From the NCBI GenBank assembly GCA_036346255.1, contig CM070623.1:27906875-27970874 (forward strand): a stretch of 64,000 nucleotides of DNA, given 5' to 3'. Under the pieces are notes generated by a model. The model made no database searches, had not been told where the DNA came from, and saw only the letters and a program-made list of their open reading frames with translations. The position numbers and the translations under genes are program-made. Below are positions 11,039 through 23,104 of the stretch, piece after piece (positions within the stretch are counted from its first letter, which is position 1; each line of letters opens with the position of its first letter). Source of the DNA: Ampelocalamus luodianensis. Lineage: Eukaryota; Streptophyta; Magnoliopsida; Poales; Poaceae.

Positions 11039-12839
11039 CCTCTTGTCGAACCCGGGAGCGAAGGATCCCGGATTCTCCGTGTTTCATACACTAGTCCAGA
11101 AACAGCTAGTATACACAGTCAAACAAAAGTGGATAGCATAACCATAAAACGTCATCTATTAAAATAATTAAAGTTGTTACAAAAGGTGGGCATAAAGCCA
11201 AGAGCAAAATACAGCGAAAACAAAAGCAGTAAGGTAGACCACACGATTCGCCACAGGCAATCGTCTAGAGGCACAGTCTAGTCGTCTAAGATCTCAATCT
11301 CCTTGTAGCATTCTTCCCCTGCTCAATATTTGAATTAAGCAAGAGTGAGCACAAACAACCGTGCTCGCAAGTCACACCCGGCAAGTAACAAATTATAATG
11401 CAGGCAAGGATTTATCAATGAGAGGCTTATATGGCTCAATTTGCATAAAGCAACATTTTTCATTTAAATATTCATACTAAGTTTCTAAAGCAGTTTATTA
11501 CATAGCTAAAATTCATTTTTCAAATCCTAAGTTTTATAGTCACATAACATTCATCAACAAGTGGTGAAGGATACCCTCCCATCATATGGCTAACCGCCCA
11601 AAACCCAATTGGATAGAAATCCAAAACCATTTGATGAAGTCTGTTGAAAACAGAAACCAAAATCTAACTTAGAGTGGCTTTGCCAGCATGTCTATAACCG
11701 TGGACACAGCTATTCGAATAGTTCTTAACACTCTGCAGAGGTTGTACAGCTTTACCCACACGACACAACTTCTCTAGTTTGTTTGGCATCCGTCGATATC
11801 ACCGCTCACTACCTTAGGTGAGCAGTCTAGAGCACGTGACAAGGTCTTTACAAAGTGCCATCCCACTGTAGTCCCGCCTCGCTAAGGTTTCGCTTCCATT
11901 GGGCTAACCACCCGCCGGATTTAAGCCCTCTCTTGCGTCATGTGGGAATACATGAAAGTAAGTCGTAAAAGACACCCACGCAACCAGATGACACGACCAC
12001 GGTGAAACGTTGCAAATTAATTAGCCAGGTTCTGCCCATTCAGGACATGTGGTAGTACAGAAAGGCTTAGCAAAATACGTTCGAAGACTGGTCCTTAACT
12101 GACTTGAGCGACTTCCAAACAAACACTGGGCCTCGACCATAGAAATGAGTTGATCTCGTGCATAGACATGCACCCATCCAAACATCCATGTCTCCCAAGT
12201 CCAAACCAATTTTTATTTTATTTAACAAGTCAAACCATTTTATAAATCTCTATGGTAAAGATAACACCATAGTATTATTTTAAACCATAGTTGAATTTGT
12301 GGCTAAAATTCTCTAAAGTAAATAATTTTGAGCTAAGCTTCGACTAAGCACATAGTTTTTGCAACATGTCCTAGTTCATACTAATGTACTAACTAGCTTT
12401 TAACTAAGGCATCAGGGGTGATTCAAACAACATTAAAGTGTGGATGTACAAAGGAATTAAGAATAACTATAAAGTTAAAACAAGGATTTAAATTACTTGA
12501 ATTTAAATACGCATGTAATAATAGTTTAAAATAGAATTTGAATACTTTAAAATACTGGGATTCAATATGATCAAAGATATAACTTGCCTTGCTCAAATGC
12601 TTTAGGATCTACTTCTTTGAAGTGTTCGGGTTCCCTGGAGTCGTCGAAATCTACACGTGAAAACGAGCCGACTTCAAATAAACTTCAAATAAATGCAAAT
12701 GAAATCAAATGAACTCCAAATTAAATAATTTTAGCGTAGATAGCTAGATCTGGAAGTTAAGATTGATTTAGAAATTTGAATCGCTCGAATCGGAGTTCGA
12801 ACAGAGGAGAACGGGCTCTCAAAAGTTTGAGAATTACAT

Positions 12840-13165
12840 GGTCGAAAGAAGGTTCGACCAACTGGTCGGAAGGTGGTCGAAAGATGGCTTCGACTACCAG
12901 GTCCAAAGAGGGATACGACTACTCAACGTGGTCGTAGGAAGAATATGGGAAGGATACGACTACTCAATGTGGTCGAGAAAGAATACGAGAAAATACGATT
13001 ACTCAACGTGGTCGTAGGAAAGGTTCCAGAGGGATACGACTACTCAACAATGGTCGAAAGAGAAAGGGAATTCGATTACTTAACAGCGGTCGAAAGAGAA
13101 GAAAGGGCTCGACTGCTCAACGCGGTCGAAAGAACAAAAATACTCGATGGCTCAACGCGGTCAAA
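12840..13165 (-). repeat. Degenerate tandem repeat in LTR A
   Basis: About eight units of roughly 35-50 bp alternate a TACGACTACTCAACG-type segment with a GTGGTCGAAAGA-type segment. Unit length and spacer vary. The 128-codon open frame over it simply repeats LLNVVE-like peptides. Confidence 0.75.
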
Positions 13166-13439
13166 AGAACAAAACAGTAGAACAGGGCATGGAAAGTTGG
13201 CCAAAAGAATAAGAGAAAGCAGGGTATGGGGAACTCACCAGAACAGAGAGCGAGACTAGAGGAGGCTGGTGGAGGATGGCGAACGGCACGAGCGCTCCAG
13301 CGAACTCTCCGGCGGCGAGGACAAGGGGAGCCTTGGGTAGCACACGGCCTTATGAAGACGGAGGTGAAGATAGCGTCGACGGAGGGGCTTTGACGGCGGC
13401 ACTAGAGGCGGTGGCGAACTTGGAGCTCGGCGAAACAAG

Positions 13440-13440
13440 G

Positions 13441-13467
<27 letters not shown>
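13440..13467. repeat. (GA)n microsatellite
   Basis: An almost perfect GA dinucleotide run lies inside LTR A. On the transcribed minus strand it is a CT run upstream of the leader, a common feature of plant core promoters, but no function is shown. Confidence 0.9.
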
Positions 13468-13471
<4 letters not shown>

Positions 13472-14071
13472 CAAGGAGGGTAAAAGGGCTCCCTGGTGTT
13501 CTATTTATAGAGGAAGGGGAGAACCGAGTGACAAGATGGAGTGGTGTGAAAAGAGGAGAAAAAAATACAGCAGGACGGAGACAACAGCAAGATAGAGCGG
13601 TGTGAAAAGGGAAAGAAAAAATACGTCGGGGCGAAGACAACAACATTTAATGTGCACGTCAGAGGGATGGGATGGGGGCAGGCGTGATAGAGGCGACAAC
13701 ATTTAATGTGCATGTCGTTGCGGAAACGACAATATTTAATGCCCACGTCGCTAAGGAAACAGAGGGAGGAAAGAGAAGATGAGCAGGGGCTAACAGGCGG
13801 GGCTGGTCGAAACCGAGAGGGTGATCTTGGTTAGGTAGTCGTGACCAAGAGAGTGGTCAAAACCAGGAGGCTGGTTGACACGAGAGGGTGGTCGAAACCG
13901 AAGAGGAGGTCGACGCACGAGGATAGAAAAGAGATGTGCCGAGGGGATATCGAAACAACAGAGGAAGGGGAATTTAAAACCAGGGAACTTCACTTAACTC
14001 AGAATAAACCAAATGGTAAATTTTAAATTTTGAGAATTTTCAAAAAGCTCAGAAAAACGAGATGTTACACA

Positions 14072-14830
14072 GGCATGACCCATGAGCCCGCCCAGCCACC
14101 TACCCAGCCTGCCCCGCTACTCGCCCCCCTTCTTCTACCCCTACCCCTGCCCGCCCATGCCGCATGTGGCACTAGGTAGTGTCGCACTGCCGCGGCGCAG
14201 CCTCCTCACCTCCGTCAGCGGCTTGGTGTCGGGCCGTCGGCTCCACCTCCTCACCTCCCTCGGCACTAGCATCGCCATTCACGGCTCTCCTCCCACAGCG
14301 CTGCCTCCCCTCACGGGCTCCTCTCCTCCCGACTCCCCTTTGCCCGGCTCCCCTCACAGGCTCACAACCTCACCTTCCTCAGCGCCGGCGCTGCCCGCCC
14401 GCACCCGCGCACCGCCTGCCTTGCCTCCTCTCCTCCCGCTCTGACGCTCCCGTCCTTCTCTCCTCCCGACTCAACTACTCCCTTTCACCTCCCTTAGGCC
14501 TCAGCGTCGGCGCCGCCTCCCCTCAGCGCCTCACCGCCAGCACCTTCCTCCACGTTGGCGCTGCCCTAGCCCCACGCGGCCACGCCCTCACCTCCCTCCA
14601 GCGCCCCGGCTAGATGGGCTGTGCCGAGCTTTTCGTACTCATGACGTGTCGAGCCGGCCCACCGTGCCTGAGTGGTGACCAAACATGGCACGGGCTATCG
14701 TGTTGAGCCGGCACGACCCATAAATAGTATGAATCATACCGTGGCAAGATCAGATCTAGAGTGTCGTGCCTCGGGCCAGCCCAACAGGCACGCCCATCTG
14801 GCCAGCTCGGTCCTCAGCCCCCAAGCTTGA
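14072..14830. mobile_element. hAT-terminal debris upstream of RUS1
   Basis: The left edge (GGCATGACCCATGAGCCCG) and the right part (14620-14815) are rich in GCACGACCC, GAGCCGGC and GTGCC(T)GGGCC-like words, which grass hAT elements carry in their subterminal regions. Between them is a CT-rich GC block (14100-14590) with long but low-complexity Pro/Ser/Leu frames. I interpret it as a non-autonomous hAT or hAT end interrupted by LTR A; no exact terminal repeat could be fixed. Confidence 0.5.
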
Positions 14831-14939
14831 AAATTCCAAGTTCCAAGCCGCCGGCGCCGGCCGCCTCCCTCCACCCCCGCGCCGTCGTCTCAAACCCCGC
14901 CTTCGCCGCCGCCACCTCTCACTAAACCATTCCTTAGAT

Positions 14940-17900
14940 ATGTCCTCGTCTCAGTCTCTCCTCCTCCTCCTCCCCTGCACCCTCTCCCCGCCACCCCTTC
15001 CTCGCCTCGTCGCCCCGCACCCTCCCTCGTCGCCCCTCACCACCGCTCGCCGCCTCCGCCACCTCCCCCGCCTCGTTGCCAAGCCCTCCCCTCCCCTCCT
15101 TGCAACCTTCCATCCTGGCGGCTTCGGCGATGGAAGTAACACCGGTGGTGGTGGCGATGGAGGAGGAGGGTGGTGGTGGCAAGGGGGAAGAGACCCTCCC
15201 GATTCCGGAGACGGGTGGCGGCGGTGGCTCCAGTCCCTCCACCCTGGGTACCTCCTCCTGTTCTTGCTCCTCCAGTCCGACGCCTTCGCCCCCATCCCGT
15301 CCGCCCTCGCGGAGGCCCTCGGCGGCAGCGAGGGCGCGAGCGTCTGGGAGGTGAGGGGCGGCGCGCGCACGCTGCTCGTTCCGGACCCGACCGGGAGCTC
15401 CTACCTCGTTGCGGGAGACGAGAGGCCGAAGCAAGAAGAGGGGGTGGAGAAGGTGGGAGGTGGGCGTGATGACTTAGCCGATCTGCGGTGGCAGCTGGAC
15501 CGGTCATGGCGGCGGTGCACCAATGTTGTTGTTCAGTTGCTGCTCCCCGATGGGTACCCTCACAGCGTTAGCAGCGACTACCTGCAGTACTCTCTGTGGC
15601 GCGGAGTGCAGGGCGTTGCCAGCCAGATCAGCGGCGTGCTCTCCACGCAGGTATCGTGACGATTGCGTACATTTATGTGCAATTCTCCGGTTCCTTGGTA
15701 AAATGTAGCGTTTTTATTGAGTGAATTGTGTTGTTCAGGCATTGCTGTATGCAGTTGGATTGGGGAAAGGTGCTATACCGACTGCAGCTGCAGTGAATTG
15801 GGTGCTGAAGGATGGATTGGGGTACTTAAGCAAGATATTGTTGTCGAAATTTGGCCGGCATTTCGATGTTAATCCAAAGGGGTGGCGGCTTTTTGCGGAT
15901 CTTCTGGAGAACACAGCTTATGGGCTGGAAATTTTGACTCCGGTGCTCCCTCACCTATTTGTTCCTATTGGGGCGGTTGCTGGAGCTGGTCGTTCGGCAG
16001 CTGCTTTGATACAGGTCAGGACTGTTACTTTTGGTATGGATTTTCAGCATTACAGTGTCCCTTACTTGTGATGTGCACACCACTGGGTAAACTTGTCCAT
16101 TTGATACATAGTTCCAGAAACCATACACATCGTTACTACTTTATCTGTGATGATCTGCTGCCGTGTGTTGTTTTATTCTCTTTTTGTCACCTATATCTAA
16201 TATGACAAGATTTGGATCATCGTAGTTGCAGATGTCATGTATTTTGACATTCATCACAACAATGAAATGAACTTGCAATATGATTTTCTTGTGGGTATTC
16301 TTTTCTGCTATATCCAAATATAACATCTCCCCCAGAAACTGATATTGATAGGTGTTTGACTGCGGTCTTCGAGTGCTTGTGAGCTTGTTGCCTTTCCTCT
16401 AATATTTCCTTGCTTTATTTTCTATCTTGAAGCTTTCTCAGTACAGAAAAAGCATAATAACTAAAGATAATCTGCTTCTGCGCATATCATACATGTTCAC
16501 GGAAACTTAAGTGCTTGATACTCTACTGGATGCAATATGAGAACCCAATTGCTTGGGTAATTCTGATGGCACTATGTCAGCATGTAATTGTTGCTGAATG
16601 TTGATTCTTTGTGTTATTTGTTGAGTGCTATGGAAGGATTGTTTTGCTCTGAACAATTAAGTACCATATATAATAGTACCTTAACTGCCTATCAAATGAT
16701 TGTATGGTAGTGTATATGCTTGGAACATTTATCTGTCCGTTCAATAGAGTAAAATAAATAAACACTACCCTATGCTATTATACTGCTATTCCAAATCACA
16801 TCATTTTTCAACTTTGATATGACGGACTATTTTGATACTGTTATCTGTTATTGATTTGTTAGATAATGCAATGAATTTAATTCTGGAAGTTTTCCTATCA
16901 TGAGTATGTTCAATCATTTATATGATTATATGAATCCAGGCTGCCACGCGAAGTTGTTTCTATGCTGGCTTTGCAGTCCAAAGAAACTTTGCCGAGGTGA
17001 AGTCAAACTATCCTTATTTGTGAACAATTTTTGCTGATCATTTGATTTGGCCCTGTTATAATTGTTTTGTTTACTCATGCATCAGTCATTCAGTTTATCA
17101 GAATGTCATACGTAAGTTGATGTCTTGTAGGATGACACCTTGCTGTTTTTCTTCACTTAATTTATCCATGCGAAATTATAGTACAAGATGCTATATCGAA
17201 TCCTATAAGCAAGATTTATCTATCTCGGATTTTGCTGCTCTTTTATATATTTCCATCATCGATGTTAGGGAACACATGGTATGGTGTGCACGGATATTTC
17301 TGCTTGTTTTGATATTTGAATTATAAACCCCACCTTGCATAAGTATAGCTGCATAGTACTATTTATTTTTTTGTATACTCTGCTCTCCTGCCATTTTTAA
17401 TCTTTAAAGGAACTGCATGTATAACTCGTACCCCTTAAGATCTTAAATTTTGGTCAGTACAACTTTTGTGTTTCACTTTGCATTTTCACTCAAGTGACTG
17501 AAATCAATTAAATCTGACATTTCAGGTCATTGCGAAGGGTGAAGCTCAGGGAATGGTTAGCAAGTTCCTTGGCATAATGCTAGGCATAGCGTTAGCTAAC
17601 CACATTGGCTCATCAGTACCATTAGCTCTTATTTCATTTGCTGGAGTTACTGCAGTTCACATGTATTGCAACCTTAAGTCTTATCAATCAATTCAGCTGA
17701 GGACGCTGAATCCTTACCGTGCAAGTAAATTTTCTCCACTGCTGCTTATCTTCATTCTGCTGTGTTTTTATAGTGCTCATATGGTCACAACCTTTGAGTG
17801 ATACTATTTTGTCAGTAAGGCTAAAAGTTAAAATGGTTAGCTGGATGGATCAATATCTTCATAATGCATAAAATGGCCTTTGAACTTGATTGAACTAGGC

Positions 17901-19449
17901 CAAACTTCACACAATTGTGTAGTTTAGTGTTCACATTTTCTGTCCAATAGATGGTTGAATAAGATGAAAAACACGGAAAATATTCATATTTTCTGTGTAT
18001 GGTAGAAATTCATCATGGAAAACATTAATCCATTTGATTAAATGAACCCCCACTGTTTCGGAGGAACATGTAGATTGTAGAATGTTGACTTTCAGACTGG
18101 TTAATGCATTTAGTATAGAACCTCGAATGTTGGAACCTTATATTTGGCTTGTTAACTATGTTTTCCATAGATACTGTTTTTTTCTTCTTTTGCTCTGAAA
18201 TTTCAGGTTTTCACTGTATGACATATTATGGGTGTTTTGTCTTTACTTTTTACATGTCTGACAAGCATGCTAACATACATGTATATTTGTACATATTATG
18301 TCAGGACATATTTGCATAATGTAACATCACTCTTAATCGTTCCATAACTGCTGTACATATTTTTTTTCCTGGACTTTCAGCTTCTATGTTATAGTGACAA
18401 TGCTCAAGGGAAGTGATATCTAATCCTTTTTCCCGTAGGTTTGGTATTTAGTGAATATCTATTAAGTGGACAAGTTCCTTCAGTCAAAGAGGTTAATGAT
18501 GAGGAACCACTTTTCCTGAATATGTCCATTGGTGCTCCACGTAAAGTAAGTCAATAATACACATCATATCACTTACCATTTTTGCTTTCTCCCCAACTGT
18601 TATAATTCCAAACCCTTAAAGCTTGCCCTTTCCAAGACATTTTCTAACCAACCAATACCGAAACTAACCCTGCAGACCTCCACCCTGTCAAAAAAAAAAT
18701 CATTTAGAGTGAGGAGCATTTGGTAATGTCCAAGTATATGATCGCGCCTTCTGTGTTGGGATTAGATATAACTAGTTTGTTTAATTGAGAAGACTAAAGT
18801 TACTTAATTGTACATGTTTAATTAAAAAATATGGTCGTGCTTGCTTTTATTTTATTTTTATGTTTCTCAGTTCTCACTATGTTTGTTTCCTTGAATTTTT
18901 GCACCAGGAAAGCATTATTTTGTCAGCAGAAGCAAAAGATGCCGCAGATAGAATTTGTCGACGGTTACAGTTCGGTTCGAAGCTTAGTGAAATAATTGAG
19001 AACAAGGAAGATGCATGTGCACTGTTTGATCTATACAAAAATGAGCAATACCTGCTTACGGATTACAAGGGAAAATTTTGTGTGAGTTCATCTTGAAGCA
19101 AGTATTTCCTGAATGCCAGTGCGTTATAACTTATCATGCACAAAGTTATTAACATTTTACATGTGGTTTATAGGTTGTTCTTAAAGAGAGATCTTCTCCA
19201 GAAGACATGCTCAAATCTTTATTCCATGTTAACTATCTCTACTGGTTGGAGAAATATATGGGCTTCAAACCAAGTAATGTTGCCTCAGAGTGTAGGCCAG
19301 GTGGAAGGCTTGAAGTATCACTGGATTATATGCAGAGGGAGTTCAGCCATGCCAAACATGATGGTTCAAATGGTGGCTGGGTGATGGATGGTCTGATTGC
19401 TAGACCCTTACCTGTAAGAATACGCGTAGGAGATGTTGTTCCTCCATAA
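14940..19449 (+). CDS. RUS1: ROOT UVB SENSITIVE 1-like protein (DUF647), chloroplast-targeted
   Basis: I place seven exons at 14940-15650, 15739-16014, 16940-16996, 17526-17724, 18439-18545, 18908-19081 and 19174-19449. All introns are GT-AG, phases agree, and the product is 599 residues, close to the roughly 600 of known RUS1 proteins. Residues 1-50 are Ser/Leu/Arg-rich with few acidic residues, as in a plastid transit peptide. Residues 59-83 are Gly/Trp-rich and 103-112 hydrophobic. DUF647 starts near residue 197 (DGYPHSVSSDYLQYSLWRGV) and includes GKGAIPTAAAVNWVLKDG and ANHIGSS. RUS proteins are required for early seedling root growth under low-level UV-B; the molecular activity is unclear. 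ATG 14940 is preferred over the in-frame ATG at 14766, whose added peptide is translated hAT debris. Confidence 0.92.
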
Positions 19450-20690
19450 GACTTCTTGCTCACAGCTACGCCTACAGGAATTGTACAGTGGTCTCATTCT
19501 TTGATCAATTTTGGGGGACTAGGTCATCACACCACTGGAGTGATTCTGCATCCTATCAGCTAGTATCTGAACTAACAGTCTTCAATCTTTGAGACACTGG
19601 AGCAAGCCTCAAGGTTTACCCTCTGGTTATCATAAGGCTGGAGCTGGTTATATCTTTGGTGCTGTTTTTCTTGAGAGTAGTGTTCTGATTAGTTGTTTGA
19701 CCTTTGAAGCCTGTAGTGGCTGCTCACAAAATTAAGAGCATTTCTAGGGTAATTATAGAGATCAAGACAGATGATAGAGGATTATTCCCAGGTGTGTGCT
19801 TGAGGCAAATCTTACTGATTATTGTTGGCTGGTTGTTGCTAATAGTAAAACATGCATCACATCATTGTTTTTTCTCTTTTGTCATTTCGAATTCCTGAGT
19901 TGTCATTCCTTGAAGGAAGCTTGCAGCTTACTCATGAATTTTCAAATTATGTTTGTAGTGTTTCAAGTTATGTACAAGTTCCACATTGAGCGTAGCTTAT
20001 ATCTGTAAATACAAATATGAGAAGAGAAGCTATTTAATTTCCTTATATATGTCGCAAATTATTTGGTTTTTGTTCTTTTCTTTTGGCTTGAGTCATGGCT
20101 GCAGCTAATCCAGGGATTATCAAATATGAAACTGTCAACAATTGGTAGCTTGTTGGAAGCTGCTCTCCTATATAAAATTGGTTCATTGTGTTTTCAAAAC
20201 CTTGCTTATGTTTGGTGTATACCTGAAGATCGCTTGTTCTGGTTTGCTTTCTCAGGTCTCTGTTCTGTTCATTGTCTTTGCATTGTAGAAATTAAAAGTA
20301 CACATGCTTTCAGTTTGTGGAAATCTTACTGCGAAAGCAATCAGGTTCGATTTTATCAAGGAGAACACCTGTGGAAATTCTTTTCATGCATAGATTCTGA
20401 TTCTATAAAATTTGTTGTCTTGGAGACCAAAATGCCAACAAATTTTCAGAACATATTATTCAATCCTCACAACTTCACATACTGAACCATATGTCACAAC
20501 AGAGAAATACTAAACCGGACGAACATACCACACTGACCCTTCAGCATAATACAAAGTTGAACTAGATTTCCTAGAACATGGATATCGGCAATTTACTACA
20601 GAGGTTCCTTCTGCGAGTAGCATTGTAACAGCCAAACCATCTGAAGAACTAGTCACCAATTGCAGAGTGACATCTTCGAACTTTTACGGC
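19450..20690 (+). other. 3' flank of RUS1, no second gene seen
   Basis: The first several hundred bases are AT-rich and T-tracted and probably include the RUS1 3' untranslated region; no single poly(A) signal stands out. The 140-codon frame at 20063-20485 has no recognisable domain and looks like chance. Confidence 0.4.
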
Positions 20691-20996
20691 CTATGTGGAT
20701 GTGCAAGTGAGTTCCCCGGTCATCAGAAGAACCAGAGAAATGGCAGCTGACACAGCACTCAGCTTGGCTGTCACCTCCTTCATTTTCGCGTCCGGCACAA
20801 ATATCGACGCCATGACGAGCACATATCCTACCAGGGAAATGGCAGCTGACACAACACTCAGATTGAACCAGAGAAGGATATGGCCTCCTTGGTCCTGCCC
20901 TGGACGTAGGCTGTGGTTTGGAGGCAGGTAGAAACCACCCAGAGAGAAAGGATAATGTGGTTCCTGACGCCAGATGCCCGCTGACTCTGTCCTTCA
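20691..20996 (-). pseudogene. C-terminal remnant of a predicted membrane protein
   Basis: The minus strand is open for about 100 codons up to a TAG at 20693-20691. It reads FSLGGFYLPPN, then two similar hydrophobic helices beginning LSVVSAAISLVGYVLVMASIF and LSAVSAAISLVLLMTG, separated by a short charged segment. The two helices derive from a 25-bp direct repeat (20738-20762 and 20837-20861). The layout vaguely recalls the PGG/ankyrin membrane-tail family, but I cannot assign it. There is no good start codon in frame; a TGA lies just upstream, so this is a truncated gene end or a 3' exon. Confidence 0.4.
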
Positions 20997-20999
20997 GTT

Positions 21000-22034
21000 G
21001 ACATTTTTTATCTTTATCTTTTTGTTCTCTTTTTTCTCTTCTTTTCTTGATTCAACAAGGCGGGACGGGACGGGAAGGATTTGTTTATGTTTAGCGTAGG
21101 ATGAATGATATATGAATATTGAATAGTGCCTAGAAGGTAAGACTTGATTATCTGAATATAAGATATGCGGTGTAACGATTATAATTGTGATATGAAATTT
21201 TGTTGGTAGTAAATTGAAATATCAAGCTTGAAATATGGGGTGCTATCCTGTGCAGACCCTCTTCAGGACCATTTTTCCTTGACCTGTTAACAAGCCATAT
21301 ATGACTACATTAGATGAGATTGGCTACAAAGCACAAAAGTAGCAGAAGTGTAGAACTTTAAAAGCGAGCATTGCAGACACATCATGTTTTAAATATTAAA
21401 CCCATCTTTTAACTCCTTCCTCGTGATCTTATCTTGTAAATGAGAAACTGAGCTGAACTCAATGTAGACATCTGACATCCAAGGAAAGGAGGGAAGAAGC
21501 TAACCGAAAACGCGTAGAAGCGATATGTTATGGCGATCAGAAGAACTATCGCAACTCTGTCTCATGGCCACAAGAAACAACGAACAACACCAGAATTATT
21601 AGAGAAATCCAGCTCGGGGTCGCAGTTTTTATCTGCTTCAGTGTGGGGGTAAGGTTCAGGCTTGATATGAGACGCGGATGCTGTTCTGTATTTGCCAAGT
21701 CTCAGGCCTTTCGTTTAAGAGTTTGGTATATGCCCCCATTAGCCCATTACTTATAGGAAGTAGGAACTACACCGAGACCTATCAGCATACTCCTTTACTA
21801 CTAATCGTCACTGCATGCATCATTTGTCCGAGCTCATAGTCATATGGTTGTCTGACGACTTTGTGCTTGACCTGAAGCTCACAAGACAATTACAGATCTA
21901 CAGCAGGTAATCCGCGAACAGCAATTTTTACAAGGAAGGACCTCAACAACACATATAAGTAATGGATATTAACTAGAGCGGTTTCGATCCGCGAATTGTA
22001 TTTGCTTAAGTTTTATCATGTAGATAAGGTTTTA
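21000..22034. other. Intergenic, no gene seen
   Basis: AT-rich unique-looking sequence without a supported ORF or repeat. Confidence 0.5.
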
Positions 22035-22359
22035 GGGGTTGTTTGGTTCATAGCCCAGATAAGTTAAGCCAAAATTTTGGTATAGCTAAAATCTAAGCAA
22101 AACCAAATATTGGCAAAACGAATGTTGTTTGAATTGTGGCCAAGTCAAATTTTGGTGTTATCAAAATTTTGGTGAGTGAATTCCTCGCGCTCAGATTGCT
22201 CACGTATGACATTGAATTTCATTGATGTTACTAATTTTTTTTGTGGCTGTTACCAAATTTTGGTCGCAAACAAAACAACAACCAATTTTCGTTGGCGTTA
22301 CCAACATTTTGTTTGGTTCACAATGGTACCAAACTTTAGTAACAAACCAAACAACAGCC
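22035..22359. mobile_element. MITE with GGTTGTTTGGTT termini
   Basis: The left end reads GGGGTTGTTTGGTT and the right end, inverted, reads GGCTGTTGTTTGGTT. The interior has several inverted copies of CCAAAATTTTGG-like words. The size (325 bp) and termini fit a grass MITE of the GGGnnTGTTTGGTT class. I could not find a clear target-site duplication, so the superfamily stays open. Confidence 0.65.
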
Positions 22360-23104
22360 AATTGTGCCTCATTTTCCATATCCTATTGGCGTGTCAGTCG
22401 TATCTCCTTAGCCTGCCGTGTGAGGATGGGATCGAACTTAGCTTATGTGTTGTCGCCTGTTGTGGACTTCCCTTGCGATGGCTGAAATATACATTACGAG
22501 TTTAGTATGATTCTCACAGCATTCTAGTCAAGAATCGAGTAACGCAAACGTAAGAGCACCGTGTTTACTGACTCAGCAAGGATATATTACCAGTTGGGTG
22601 GAAGCTTAGCAGCAGGTGTCTCCATCTGATGGACGGTTCCACCTCAGCATAGGATGGAATGAAGTGGTCTTCTCAAGTATAAATTTGGACCAATTATGCA
22701 ACGAAAAAGCTCGACAATGCAAGGGTGATGCTTGGGCTTCAAGGCAGAATTACGTATACAAAGCTATACGAACGATACTAAAGAGGAGAAAAAATGGAGC
22801 CAATTTTTGTCCTTCCAGCAAAACATGGAAATATGGGTAACTGCAAAAACATGAAAATATGGGTGGGTACAATGCAACATAGTGAAAAAATGTATTGGCT
22901 AGCGCCAGCTTAAACTTCAAAGCGAAATTAGTACCTGTAGGAGGTTAGCATGTTGTCATTCAGATTAAGCATAGAATGGAAATAAAAAGTCACCTTGGTC
23001 TAGATCTCTCTCTCCTCCTGGCGTGTCCCTCCGTCAATCCGCTGCCGTTCAGCACTTCAGCCTCATTCCGTATGGTATCTACGACTATGATCCAAGTATG
23101 TAAC
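22360..23104. other. Intergenic, no gene seen
   Basis: There is no supported ORF. The segment separates the MITE from a TGTAACACC-starting repeat. Confidence 0.5.

Larger units (their letters stand above)
11044..14069 (-). mobile_element. 5' LTR of chromovirus element A (about 3.0 kb)
   Basis: On the minus strand the LTR begins TGTAACATCTCG at 14069 and ends GTTCGACA at 11044, next to the primer binding site. It holds the conserved CTATTCGAATAG block (11690-11758), a degenerate tandem array (12840-13165), a GA microsatellite (13440-13467) and three copies of a CAACATTTAATG motif (13639-13740). It is related to LTRs B and C, as shown by the shared stretch around AACTTGCCTTGCTCAAA (12580-12660 against 35040-35120). 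The open frames inside it are translated LTR sequence, not genes. The far end of the element is lost at 8930. Confidence 0.85.

Noticed and set aside
12873..13259. 128-codon frame with repeated LLNVVE peptides
   Set aside because: It is translation of a tandem repeat in LTR A, antisense to the element.
14766..14939. Upstream in-frame ATG as RUS1 start
   Set aside because: The added 58 residues come from hAT-terminal sequence and lack transit-peptide character at the start; ATG 14940 gives a typical plastid presequence.
14934..15507. Long minus-strand frames (139-166 codons) over RUS1 exon 1
   Set aside because: They are Arg/Ala/Pro/Gly-rich shadows caused by high GC of the exon; the plus frame encodes the conserved RUS1 N-terminus and DUF647 start.
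20063..20485. 140-codon ORF downstream of RUS1
   Set aside because: No recognisable motif, AT-rich, and placed in the likely 3' flank of RUS1.
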